DNA from: Pontibacterium sp049603715 | GTDB taxonomy: Bacteria > Pseudomonadota > Gammaproteobacteria > Pseudomonadales > Balneatricaceae | Direction of reading: 5' to 3' | NCBI GenBank assembly: GCA_049603715.1 | Contig: JBMYSW010000009.1 | Location: 1 to 64,000 of the forward strand | Length of the DNA: 64,000 bases | Shown: positions 44,090 through 51,823 of the stretch, piece by piece | How positions within the stretch are numbered: position 1 is the first letter of the stretch | Layout: the number at the start of each line of letters is the position of its first letter | Notes under the pieces: generated by a model | Databases searched by the model: none | The model's input: only the letters and a program-made list of their open reading frames with translations | Told to the model about the DNA's origin: nothing | Program-made: the position numbers and the translations under genes

Positions 44090-44566
44090 ATGGGTGTACA
44101 AACATTAGAGCAAATAGCAGAAATTCTTGTGAAAGACGGTCGGATGTTAGCGACGGCAGAGTCGTGTACGGGCGGGGGTATCGCTCAACTGATTACGTCG
44201 TTAGCAGGTTCGTCAGCTTGGTACAGCTACAGTGTGGTGAGTTACAGCAACACGGCCAAAGAAAAAATTCTTGGGGTCGAGCCTTCTACGCTTGAGCAAT
44301 ACGGTGCGGTGAGTGAGCCAGTCGCACAAGAAATGGCCGTGGGTGTGGCGCGACTAGCGGGGGCAAAGGTGACGGTATCAGTCACAGGTATTGCGGGCCC
44401 GGGCGGTGGCTCAGCCGAAAAGCCCGTAGGTACCGTATGTATTGGTTGGTTTGTTGATGGCAAAGTAAGTGTCGAGCGGTTTTTGTTTAGTGGCGATCGA
44501 GAGCAAGTGCGTGCACAAACCATCGAAAAAGCGCTGGATGGCGTACTGCAAAGAATCACAAAATAA
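44090..44566 (+). CDS. pncC: Nicotinamide-nucleotide amidohydrolase (CinA C-terminal type)
   Basis: PncC deamidates NMN to nicotinic acid mononucleotide in NAD recycling. The 158-residue stand-alone protein is equivalent to the C-terminal domain of CinA. It shows LATAESCTGGGIAQLIT, SYSNTAKEKILGV, YGAVSEPVAQEMA and TGIAGPGGGSAEKPVGTV. Its place just upstream of recA is conserved in gammaproteobacteria. The gap of 83 bases to recA contains the LexA-controlled recA promoter. Confidence 0.93.
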   Translation: MGVQTLEQIAEILVKDGRMLATAESCTGGGIAQLITSLAGSSAWYSYSVVSYSNTAKEKILGVEPSTLEQYGAVSEPVAQEMAVGVARLAGAKVTVSVTGIAGPGGGSAEKPVGTVCIGWFVDGKVSVERFLFSGDREQVRAQTIEKALDGVLQRITK

Positions 44567-44580
44567 ATTGTGCTGATGAC

Positions 44581-44610
44581 TTGCAAATCCGCAAACATGT
44601 GAAATAATAC
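44581..44610 (+). promoter_or_regulatory. recA promoter
   Basis: TTGCAA (44581-44586) and TAATAC (44605-44610) with an 18-base spacer form a sigma-70 promoter whose -10 overlaps the LexA box, so repressor and polymerase would exclude each other. The start site is expected near 44617. Confidence 0.6.
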
Positions 44611-44629
44611 TGTTCAGACATACAGTATT
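44606..44629. promoter_or_regulatory. LexA (SOS) box of recA
   Basis: The arms AATACTGT and ACAGTATT are perfect reverse complements with an 8-base centre and contain the gammaproteobacterial LexA consensus CTGT-N8-ACAG. It lies 20 bases before the recA ATG. It implies SOS induction of recA, and of recX by readthrough. Confidence 0.95.
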
Positions 44630-44649
44630 TTTTACAGGTTATCGATACG

Positions 44650-45699
44650 ATGGATGCAAACAGAAAAAAAGCGCTAGATGCAGCAGTTTCTCAAATTGAA
44701 CGTCAGTTTGGTAAAGGCGCAGTAATGCGTATGGGTGATCAGCCACGTGAGGCTATCCCCGCTGTTTCAACAGGCTCGCTAGGCCTCGATATTGCTTTGG
44801 GTATTGGCGGCTTGCCAATGGGTCGTATCGTAGAAATCTACGGTCCAGAGTCGTCAGGTAAAACAACCCTAACGCTGCAAACCATCGCGCAAGCGCAAAA
44901 AATGGGTAAAGTTTGTGCCTTCGTTGATGCGGAGCACGCCCTAGACCCTAACTATGCTGAAAAGCTAGGTGTAGACGTAGATAACCTTCTTGTTTCTCAG
45001 CCAGATACGGGTGAGCAAGCCCTCGAAATTACTGACATGTTGGTGCGCTCTAATGCGGTTGATGTGATTGTTGTCGACTCTGTTGCAGCGCTAACGCCAA
45101 AAGCGGAAATTGAAGGTGACATGGGTGATGCTCACGTTGGCTTGCAAGCACGTTTGATGTCGCAAGCGCTTCGTAAGCTAACCGGTAACGTAAAAAGCGC
45201 CAACTGTTTGCTGATTTTCATCAACCAAATTCGTATGAAAATTGGTGTGATGTTTGGTAACCCAGAAACCACTACCGGTGGTAACGCCCTTAAGTTCTAC
45301 TCTTCTGTACGTTTGGATATTCGTCGTACCGGAGCGGTGAAGCAAGGCGACGAGGTGGTGGGTAACGAAACCCGAGTTAAAGTCGTTAAGAACAAGGTGT
45401 CGCCGCCCTTTAGGCAAGCTGAGTTCCAAATTATGTACGGCGCAGGTATTTACAAAAATGGCGAGCTAATCGACCTAGGTGTACAAGAAAAGCTCATCGA
45501 CAAAGCGGGGGCTTGGTATGCTTACAACGGCGATAAAATTGGCCAAGGTAAAGCAAACGCTTCTAAATACCTAGAAGAGCACCCAGAAGTGCTAAACGAA
45601 ATCGAAACTGAGATTCGTAGCCGATTGCTTAACTTGCCTAAACCAGCAGAAGAAGGTAAGGGCGAAGACGCAGACGCAGGCCAGCTAGACCTTTCATAA
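44650..45699 (+). CDS. recA: Recombinase RecA
   Basis: RecA drives homologous recombination and triggers LexA self-cleavage. The 349 residues show the N-terminal oligomerisation helix (QIERQFGKGAVMRMG), Walker A GPESSGKTT, the VIVVDSVAALTPKAEIEG Walker B region, loop 1 GDAHVGLQARLMSQALRKL, loop 2 region MKIGVMFGNPETTTGGNALK and an acidic tail (EEGKGEDADAGQLDLS). It is under a perfect LexA box. A terminator lies about 50 bases downstream, before recX. Confidence 0.98.
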   Translation: MDANRKKALDAAVSQIERQFGKGAVMRMGDQPREAIPAVSTGSLGLDIALGIGGLPMGRIVEIYGPESSGKTTLTLQTIAQAQKMGKVCAFVDAEHALDPNYAEKLGVDVDNLLVSQPDTGEQALEITDMLVRSNAVDVIVVDSVAALTPKAEIEGDMGDAHVGLQARLMSQALRKLTGNVKSANCLLIFINQIRMKIGVMFGNPETTTGGNALKFYSSVRLDIRRTGAVKQGDEVVGNETRVKVVKNKVSPPFRQAEFQIMYGAGIYKNGELIDLGVQEKLIDKAGAWYAYNGDKIGQGKANASKYLEEHPEVLNEIETEIRSRLLNLPKPAEEGKGEDADAGQLDLS

Positions 45700-45748
45700 A
45701 GTTGGCTTGATACAAACCTAGAGTAGGTTTGTCGCATATTGAATGTAA

Positions 45749-45768
45749 GGGAGCCTCGGCTCCCTTTT
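45749..45768 (+). terminator. Terminator between recA and recX
   Basis: GGGAGCC pairs with GGCTCCC (5-7 bp, small loop) and is followed by TTTTCTGTTTT. As in E. coli, partial readthrough would keep RecX low relative to RecA. Confidence 0.8.
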
Positions 45769-45836
45769 CTGTTTTAAGGGCAAACCGTCATACGCTCTGT
45801 TGGCTTAAGCGAGCAGAGAAATTAGGAGTTTGAAAC

Positions 45837-46337
45837 ATGTCGTCTACCCAAACCGCTGAACCTTTGCCGCAAGAGGAGCAAAATAAGCTGGCTTATAACA
45901 AGGTAATCGCGTTGTTAGCGCGGCGTGATTACAGTGAAAAAGAGCTGGTGGATAAGTTAAAGCCTCATGTTAACTCAGAGGCCATTAGCTTTGGCGTACA
46001 TAAAGCGCAGGCACAAGGTTATCAAAGCGATGAGCGTTTTGCGTTTAGTTTTGTACGTAGCAAATACGATCAAGGCTATGGTGCCTACCGTATTCGTATG
46101 AACCTAAAGCAAAAAGGCGTAGCCGAAAGTTGGGTAGAAGAGGCGCTGAACCAAGAAATCTTGGACTGGTTTGAGAGAGCAGCTGAGGTATATCAGCGCA
46201 AGTATAAACAGCCTATCGATAACGACTTTAAGCAACGTAACAAACGCACCCAATTTTTAGTGAATCGAGGCTTTAGCTTCGAACAGGCTAAATATGCAAT
46301 GGAAGTGGGTGAAACCGCTCTCTCCGAGCCTTTCTGA
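45837..46337 (+). CDS. recX: Regulatory protein RecX
   Basis: RecX caps and restrains RecA filaments. The 166-residue, basic, helix-rich protein has the RecX repeats beginning AYNKVIALLARRDYSEKELVDKL, then YQSDERFAFSFVRSKYDQGYGAYRIRMNLKQKGV and RTQFLVNRGFSFEQAKYAM. An acidic N-terminal extension of about 18 residues precedes the first repeat. It sits directly after recA, separated by the terminator, so it should follow SOS induction. Confidence 0.93.
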   Translation: MSSTQTAEPLPQEEQNKLAYNKVIALLARRDYSEKELVDKLKPHVNSEAISFGVHKAQAQGYQSDERFAFSFVRSKYDQGYGAYRIRMNLKQKGVAESWVEEALNQEILDWFERAAEVYQRKYKQPIDNDFKQRNKRTQFLVNRGFSFEQAKYAMEVGETALSEPF

Positions 46338-46733
46338 GTCGCTATAGCCCCTAAAAACTATCGTACAAATATCAAACACGTTATATACTTACGCCCCTTA
46401 TGCATGGGGAAACTCACCGCTTTATGCCGTTAAAATATGCAGGCGATAGCCTTTACGCAGTGATTGCAGGCATAAACATTTACCTTCCTTAGCAAATAAA
46501 CATGTACGCGAAGCTCTGGTAACACCGGCTGGTGGCATGTTGACGCTTTTTGTTTGGTGCTTTTGAATGGCACGGTGGCGAAAAAGCGTCTTATAGAATC
46601 TCTACCGGCTTCCTGAAAGAAAACTCCCGGGTGGCCGAACGCCTCTACCTTGTATTGTTTTAGTGAACGATAGCCGGGTAGGCGTAGGTAATTAATTTTT
46701 TATTGGTGTTTGACACGAAACGCAGGTTTTTAA
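46338..46733 (+). other. Long recX-alaS gap with nested stem-loop
   Basis: These 396 bases contain no convincing gene. GACGCTTTTT (46542-46551) pairs with AAAAAGCGTC (46581-46590), and inside this loop GTGC (46557-46560) pairs with GCAC (46570-46573), giving a two-tier hairpin about 145 bases before alaS. A smaller CACC-GGCT-GGTG hairpin lies near 46523-46534. The region must hold the alaS promoter, but I cannot assign it with confidence. A regulatory leader or small RNA is possible. Confidence 0.55.
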
Positions 46734-49337
46734 ATGAAATACATGACGAGTTCGGAAATTCGCAAAGCCTTTTTAGACTACTTTGCATCCCAAGGCCATC
46801 AGGTCGTGAGTTCTAGCCCACTGATTCCGGGTAATGACCCAACCCTCATGTTTACAAACGCTGGTATGGTGCAGTTTAAAGACGTGTTCTTAGGTGACGA
46901 TAAACGTAGCTACTCACGTGCAACAACCTCTCAACGTTGTGTGCGTGCAGGTGGTAAGCACAACGACCTTGAAAACGTGGGTTACACCGCTCGTCACCAC
47001 ACCTTCTTCGAAATGCTAGGTAACTTCAGCTTTGGCGATTACTTCAAGCCTGAGGCGATTCGCTTTGCATGGACCTTTTTGACTGAAGTGTTGGGCTTAC
47101 CTAAAGAGCGCTTGTGGGTAACAGTGCACCATTCAGACAGCGAAGCCGAAAAAATCTGGAAAGAAGAAATCGGTGTAGACCCAGAGCGTTTCTCAAAGCT
47201 AGACGAAGACAACTTCTGGTCAATGGGCGATACCGGTCCATGTGGTCCATGTACTGAGATCTTTTTTGACCACGGCGAAGACGTGTTCGGTGGCCCTCCA
47301 GGCAGCCCAGATGAAGATGGCGACCGTTACATTGAAATTTGGAACGTCGTATTTATGCAGTACAACCGCTCAGCTGACGGCGAAATGACACCGCTACCTA
47401 AGCCTTCTGTTGATACGGGCATGGGCCTTGAGCGTGTAGCCGCAGTGATGCAGCACGTACATTCAAACTACGAAATCGACTTGTTCCAAAACCTACTAAA
47501 AGCTGCCGCGGCTGCTGTGGGTAGCGAAGAGAAAGACAACAAGGCGTTGCGTGTTATCGCAGACCACATTCGTTCTTGTTCATTCCTCATCGCGGATGGT
47601 GTTGTGCCTTCTAACGAAGGTCGCGGTTATGTTTTACGTCGCATCATCCGTCGTGCTTTGCGTTACGGAAACAAACTAGGTGCACAAGGTCCATTCTTTA
47701 GCACTTTAGTTTCTGCACTCGTTGAAGAAATGGGTGAGGCTTACCCTGAACTAGTGAAGGCGCAAGAGCAAATTGAACGTGTACTTGAAAAAGAAGAAGC
47801 GCAATTTGCCATTACCCTTGATAAAGGTATGAAGCTGTTAGGTGATGTGATGGCATCACTTGAAGGTACTGTGATTCCGGGCGACGCTGTATTTAAGCTT
47901 TACGATACTTACGGTTTCCCAGTTGATTTAACGGGCGACGTAGCGCGTGAAAATAACCTGACCATCGATGAGGAAGGGTTTGAAGCGGCAATGAACGAGC
48001 AACGTGCGCGTGCACGTGCGGCGGGTGCCTTTGATGTTGATTACAACGACAAACTGGCGCTAGACGGCGAAACTGAATTTACTGGCTACGAACAGCTAGA
48101 AGATACCTCTAAAGTTGTCGCTTTGTTTAAAGAGGGTGAGCCAGTAGATTCTTTGGAAGCCGGTGACGAAGGTATCGTCGTGCTTGACCATACAGCGTTC
48201 TACGCTGAGTCTGGTGGCCAAGTGGGGGATACCGGTTACCTGGCGCAAGGTGAAGCGCGCTTTGACGTGGCAGCATGTCGTAAAGAAGCGGCTAACCACT
48301 TGCACCAAGGTAAGCTAACCTCAGGCAGCTTGTCGATTGGTGACGAAGTTAAAGGTTATGTAGACCAAGCAGCGCGTGCAGCAACCGCTCTAAACCACTC
48401 GGCAACCCACTTGCTACACGCAGCACTGCGTCAGATATTGGGTGAGCACGTTCAGCAAAAAGGCTCTTTGGTAAACCCAGAGCGTTTGCGTTTTGACTTC
48501 TCTCACTTTGAAGCTGTAACAAGCTCTGAGCTTGCGCAAATTGAAGCGCTAGTAAACCAACAAGTGCGTATGAACACAGATGTTGATACACAAGTGATGG
48601 ACATTGAGTCGGCTAAAGAAAAAGGTGCAATGGCACTCTTTGGCGAAAAGTACGGCGACGAAGTTCGCGTTTTGTCCATGGGTGGTGACTTCTCGGTTGA
48701 ACTGTGTGGTGGTACTCACGCTAAGCGCACCGGTGATATCGGTTTGGTTAAAATCGTTTCTGAAGGTGGTATCGCTTCAGGTGTACGCCGTATCGAAGCG
48801 GTGACTGGTCAAGCAGCGTTTGACTGGGTGTCTGAATCTGATGCGGCGGTAACCGCACTAGTGGCGATGTTAAAAGGCTCTCGTGAAGGGATCGTTGCTA
48901 AGGTTGAAGACCTAAGCGATCGTGCTCGTCAGCTAGAAAAACAACTGGATGCCCTTAAGGCGCAGTTGGCTTCGGCAAAAAGTGCAGACTTGGTGAACGA
49001 AGCTGTGACTGTTGGTGACGTACAAGTTTTGGCAGCAAAACTTGACGGAATTGAGCCGAAAGCATTAAGAGATACAATTGATCAGCTCAAAAACAAGCTG
49101 GGTAATGCGATTGTCGTTTTGGCGACGGTTTCTGATGGTAAGATTGCCATCGCCGCAGGCGTGACTAAAGCGCTAAGCAAAACAGTAAAAGCGGGCGACT
49201 TGATTCGCGAGCTGACTGCACAGCTTGGCGGTAAAGGTGGCGGTCGTCCTGACTTTGCACAGGGCGGTGGTAGTGACGAGGCAGCATTGCCAGCGGCACT
49301 GTCCAGCGTTGTAGGTCTTGTTGAAGGTAAGCTTTAA
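46734..49337 (+). CDS. alaS: Alanyl-tRNA synthetase
   Basis: AlaRS charges tRNA-Ala and edits mischarged Ser and Gly. The 867 residues start at ATG 46734 with CAGG 7 bases upstream (ATG 46743, MTSSEIRKAF, is the other candidate). The class II catalytic domain has FTNAGMVQFKDVFLG, RCVRAGGKHNDLENVG and the HTFFEMLGNFSFGDYF motif 2 region. The editing domain has HSATHLLHAAL (HxxxH) and ELCGGTHAKRTGDIG. The C-Ala oligomerisation domain is Gly-rich near the end (GGKGGGRPDFAQGGG). lysC follows after 12 bases. Confidence 0.98.
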   Translation: MKYMTSSEIRKAFLDYFASQGHQVVSSSPLIPGNDPTLMFTNAGMVQFKDVFLGDDKRSYSRATTSQRCVRAGGKHNDLENVGYTARHHTFFEMLGNFSFGDYFKPEAIRFAWTFLTEVLGLPKERLWVTVHHSDSEAEKIWKEEIGVDPERFSKLDEDNFWSMGDTGPCGPCTEIFFDHGEDVFGGPPGSPDEDGDRYIEIWNVVFMQYNRSADGEMTPLPKPSVDTGMGLERVAAVMQHVHSNYEIDLFQNLLKAAAAAVGSEEKDNKALRVIADHIRSCSFLIADGVVPSNEGRGYVLRRIIRRALRYGNKLGAQGPFFSTLVSALVEEMGEAYPELVKAQEQIERVLEKEEAQFAITLDKGMKLLGDVMASLEGTVIPGDAVFKLYDTYGFPVDLTGDVARENNLTIDEEGFEAAMNEQRARARAAGAFDVDYNDKLALDGETEFTGYEQLEDTSKVVALFKEGEPVDSLEAGDEGIVVLDHTAFYAESGGQVGDTGYLAQGEARFDVAACRKEAANHLHQGKLTSGSLSIGDEVKGYVDQAARAATALNHSATHLLHAALRQILGEHVQQKGSLVNPERLRFDFSHFEAVTSSELAQIEALVNQQVRMNTDVDTQVMDIESAKEKGAMALFGEKYGDEVRVLSMGGDFSVELCGGTHAKRTGDIGLVKIVSEGGIASGVRRIEAVTGQAAFDWVSESDAAVTALVAMLKGSREGIVAKVEDLSDRARQLEKQLDALKAQLASAKSADLVNEAVTVGDVQVLAAKLDGIEPKALRDTIDQLKNKLGNAIVVLATVSDGKIAIAAGVTKALSKTVKAGDLIRELTAQLGGKGGGRPDFAQGGGSDEAALPAALSSVVGLVEGKL

Positions 49338-49349
49338 GGTTGTCGCGCC

Positions 49350-50585
49350 ATGGCGTTGTATGTACAAAAATACGGTGGTACTTCGGTTGGAAGCCCTGAG
49401 CGCATAGAGGCGGTTGCAGATCGCCTTGCACGCTTCAAGCGCCAAGGGCATGATCTTGTGGTTGCTGTGTCCGCCATGAGCGGCGAAACCAATCGCTTGA
49501 TTGCTTTGGCCAAAGAAGTGACCGACAGCCCTAGCCCTCGTGAGATGGATGTCCTTGTCTCTACCGGTGAGCAGGTGACCATTGCTTTGTTATCAATGGC
49601 GCTGCACAAGCGAGGCCTTAAAGCCAAGTCTTACACCGGCAGTCAGGTTAAGATTCAAACCGACGATGCTCACTCAAAGGCACGTATTCAGTCTATTGAT
49701 ACTGCCAATATCGAGGCAGACTTGGCTGAAGGTAATATTGTTGTGGTGGCAGGCTTTCAGGGTGTCGACGCCAATGGCAACATTACAACCCTAGGGCGTG
49801 GTGGTTCAGATACCACCGGTGTTGCGCTTGCAGCGGCGCTAGGCGCGGCTGAGTGTCAAATCTACACCGATGTTGACGGCGTATACACAACAGACCCGCG
49901 TGTGGTTAAACAGGCCAAACGTCTCGAAGAAATTACCTTCGAAGAAATGTTAGAAATGGCGAGCTTAGGTTCAAAAGTGCTGCAAATTCGCGCTGTAGAG
50001 TTCGCCGGGAAGTATAAGGTGCCGCTGCGTGTGCTCTCTTCGTTTACCGAAGGGCCGGGTACCTTAATTACCATAGACAGTGAGGATACTGTGGAAAAGC
50101 CGGTTATTTCAGGAATTGCTTTTAGTCGCGACGAAGCCAAGCTGACTATGGTGGGTGTACCCGATACACCGGGTGTGGCGTCAAAAATTTTGTCGCCTAT
50201 CAGTGATGCCAATATCGAAGTGGATATCATTGTTCAAAACATAGGAACAAACCAAACCACTGATTTTACCTTTACGGTTGCACGCGGTGATTACCCTAAG
50301 GCACTAAGCATCTTACAGCGAGTGGCTGAGGAGCTGGGTGCTAAGTCAGTGGTTGGCGACGATACCATCGCAAAAGTATCGCTTGTGGGCGTTGGTATGC
50401 GCTCTCATGCAGGTGTGGCGAGTAAAATGTTTGAGTCGTTGGCTCAAGAAAGTGTCAACATTCAGATGATATCAACGTCAGAGATAAAGATATCAGTTGT
50501 TTTAGCAGAAAAGTATTTGGAGCTGGCCGTACGAGCCTTACACACAAGCTTCGACTTGGATGATGAAACAAAAATTAACGCATAA
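49350..50585 (+). CDS. lysC: Aspartate kinase
   Basis: LysC phosphorylates aspartate, the first step toward lysine, threonine, methionine and diaminopimelate. The 411-residue monofunctional enzyme has the N-terminal signature VQKYGGTSVGSPERI, TGEQVTIALLSMAL, GRGGSDTTGVALAAALGA and YTDVDGVYTTDPR. Two ACT domains follow (about 265-335 and 345-405, with VGVPDTPGVASKIL and GVGMRSHAGVASKMF), which should bind Lys/Thr as feedback inhibitors. The alaS-lysC-csrA order matches Pseudomonas. Confidence 0.97.
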   Translation: MALYVQKYGGTSVGSPERIEAVADRLARFKRQGHDLVVAVSAMSGETNRLIALAKEVTDSPSPREMDVLVSTGEQVTIALLSMALHKRGLKAKSYTGSQVKIQTDDAHSKARIQSIDTANIEADLAEGNIVVVAGFQGVDANGNITTLGRGGSDTTGVALAAALGAAECQIYTDVDGVYTTDPRVVKQAKRLEEITFEEMLEMASLGSKVLQIRAVEFAGKYKVPLRVLSSFTEGPGTLITIDSEDTVEKPVISGIAFSRDEAKLTMVGVPDTPGVASKILSPISDANIEVDIIVQNIGTNQTTDFTFTVARGDYPKALSILQRVAEELGAKSVVGDDTIAKVSLVGVGMRSHAGVASKMFESLAQESVNIQMISTSEIKISVVLAEKYLELAVRALHTSFDLDDETKINA

Positions 50586-50589
50586 TTAA

Positions 50590-50616
50590 AGCTTGGTCTA
50601 TATTAACTACCAAGCT
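50590..50616 (+). other. Stem-loop after lysC
   Basis: AGCTTGGT and ACCAAGCT are perfect reverse complements with an 11-base loop, 5 bases after the lysC stop. No T-run follows, so it is at best a weak terminator; it may protect the 3' end of the alaS-lysC transcript. Confidence 0.6.
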
Positions 50617-50642
50617 CCCAGATTTAGTAGGGCGCTGATCGA

Positions 50643-50705
50643 GGATATGTGATGTGCCTTGCTACGGAAGCCCCACATTAGTGGGCTTATCAGGACGAAA
50701 TAGGA
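50643..50705 (+). promoter_or_regulatory. csrA leader with clustered GGA motifs
   Basis: GGA occurs at 50643-50645, 50666-50668, 50693-50695 and 50703-50705, the last inside the ribosome binding site AGGAG. A hairpin AAGCCCCAC-ATTA-GTGGGCTT (50668-50688) lies between them. CsrA binds GGA in loops and is known to repress its own translation in E. coli; autoregulation is inferred here. Confidence 0.5.
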
Positions 50706-50714
50706 GAATCTATC

Positions 50715-50903
50715 ATGCTAATTTTAACCCGTCGTGTTGGCGAAACTCTAATGGTTGGTGACGACGTTACCGTGACCGTATTGGGCGTCAAAGGCAACCA
50801 AGTACGTATCGGTGTTAACGCACCAAAAGACGTTTCTGTTCACCGTGAAGAGATTTATCTTCGCATTCAGCGCGAAAAAATCGCTGAAGAACAACAAGAT
50901 TAA
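50715..50903 (+). CDS. csrA: Carbon storage regulator CsrA/RsmA
   Basis: CsrA is a dimeric RNA-binding protein that controls translation and stability of mRNAs for motility, biofilm and carbon storage. The 62 residues have the family core MLILTRRVGETLMVGDDVTV, GNQVRIGVNAPKDVSVHREE and the RNA-contact Arg44 in the VHREEIY motif. AGGAG precedes the ATG by 8 bases. It sits between lysC and tRNA-Ser, as in Pseudomonas rsmA. Confidence 0.98.
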   Translation: MLILTRRVGETLMVGDDVTVTVLGVKGNQVRIGVNAPKDVSVHREEIYLRIQREKIAEEQQD

Positions 50904-50945
50904 ATTTTTTTCGGCGTAGGGCTTTCTTTTTTAAAATCAATAAAG

Positions 50946-50951
50946 TATAGT
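50946..50951 (+). promoter_or_regulatory. -10 element of the tRNA-Ser/tRNA-Arg promoter
   Basis: TATAGT lies 15 bases before tRNA-Ser and is followed by TCGCGCCG. This GC-rich discriminator is typical of stringently controlled stable-RNA promoters. The -35 region (TTTCTT near 50923) is poor. Confidence 0.5.
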
Positions 50952-50966
50952 TCGCGCCGTTGTTTA

Positions 50967-51056
50967 GGTGAGCTGGCCGAGTGGCTGAAGGCGCGCCCCT
51001 GCTAAGGGCGTATAGGAGAAATTCTATCGAGGGTTCGAATCCCTCGCTCACCGCCA
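50967..51056 (+). tRNA. tRNA-Ser(GCT)
   Basis: This is a 90-base class II tRNA with acceptor stem GGTGAGC/GCTCACC, discriminator G and encoded CCA. The anticodon stem is CGCCC/GGGCG with loop CTGCTAA (anticodon GCT at 51001-51003). A long variable arm and T-arm GAGGG-TTCGAAT-CCCTC follow. It reads AGC/AGU codons. Confidence 0.97.
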
Positions 51057-51065
51057 TTTTAAAGT

Positions 51066-51142
51066 GCGCCCGTAGCTCAGCTGGATAGAGTACCTGGCTA
51101 CGAACCAGGCGGTCAGAGGTTCGAATCCTCTCGGGCGCGCCA
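51066..51142 (+). tRNA. tRNA-Arg(ACG), copy 1
   Basis: 77 bases; acceptor GCGCCCG/CGGGCGC, discriminator G, encoded CCA, anticodon stem CCTGG/CCAGG with ACG at 51100-51102. The first base of the anticodon should be deaminated to inosine to read CGU, CGC and CGA. It begins 9 bases after tRNA-Ser. Confidence 0.97.
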
Positions 51143-51312
51143 CTTTCTAAATGCAACTTTCTAACTCGGTATTTACCAGTAGAGAGTAGACGCAGAGTAG
51201 AAAGCGGCTTAGATTTTAAAATATCACTAAGCAACAAACACGGTTAACTTACCCAGTTAAGCGTGTAGTTAATACCAAGCACATCGTAAAGTATTAACGC
51301 CTTTTAAAGTAA

Positions 51313-51389
51313 GCGCCCGTAGCTCAGCTGGATAGAGTACCTGGCTACGAACCAGGCGGTCAGAGGTTCGAATCCTCTCGGGCGCGCCA
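51313..51389 (+). tRNA. tRNA-Arg(ACG), copy 2
   Basis: Identical to copy 1 over all 77 bases. The 170-base spacer from copy 1 ends in TTTTAAAGT just before the gene, the same short sequence found before copy 1, which suggests the unit was duplicated with some flank. Confidence 0.97.
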
Positions 51390-51421
51390 CTTTAAAAACA
51401 TCTTGCCATTAGGCAAACAGC

Positions 51422-51498
51422 GCGCCCGTAGCTCAGCTGGATAGAGTACCTGGCTACGAACCAGGCGGTCAGAGGTTCGAATCCTCTCGGGCGCGCCA
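51422..51498 (+). tRNA. tRNA-Arg(ACG), copy 3
   Basis: Identical to copies 1 and 2, and separated from copy 2 by 32 bases. The tandem array resembles the serV-argVYZQ cluster after csrA in E. coli. Confidence 0.97.
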
Positions 51499-51823
51499 TC
51501 TTCCTCATGCTTTCTTTTCCCTCTTTTTTTCTCATTTGCTTCACGTTTCTGCTGTTGTTCATCAGCGCTAGAACATTCGCCTTTATTGTCGATTTTGCTA
51601 TTCCTTTTCATGGCAGCTTCTATAACCCGCTAGCACTTGCTGCCTTTGCTACTATCTCATTCGATACTTAGTTGGCCTTCTGTTGGATTTTAGCCCTCTC
51701 TATGAGCTGATCTGCTCTTTTCGAAAAGCTTTGTGCTATTTGGATCACTCTGCATACAAAGATTTTTCCTTAGGGTGCCAAGTCGGTATAATGCGCGTTT
51801 TTTGAACACTGAGCAGTCCTCCC
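51499..51823 (+). other. tRNA-thiI intergenic region with thiI promoter
   Basis: These 325 bases have no credible gene. A pyrimidine-rich stretch (51500-51535) follows the last tRNA without a clear hairpin. A 12-bp palindrome CTTTTCGAAAAG lies at 51717-51728. A consensus -10 TATAAT is at 51787-51792 (GGTATAATGCGCG) with a weak T-rich -35 near 51764, giving a leader of about 25 bases to thiI. Confidence 0.6.

Noticed and set aside
50815..51237. Minus-strand open frame over the tRNA-Ser and first tRNA-Arg genes, containing RTSDRLVRSQVLYPAELR
   Set aside because: It is the antisense translation of tRNA genes, a well-known annotation artefact.
51360..51611. Minus-strand open frame with the same RTSDRLVRSQVLYPAELR segment
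   Set aside because: Again antisense to tRNA-Arg copies 2 and 3; the rest is low-complexity Lys/Glu/Gln.
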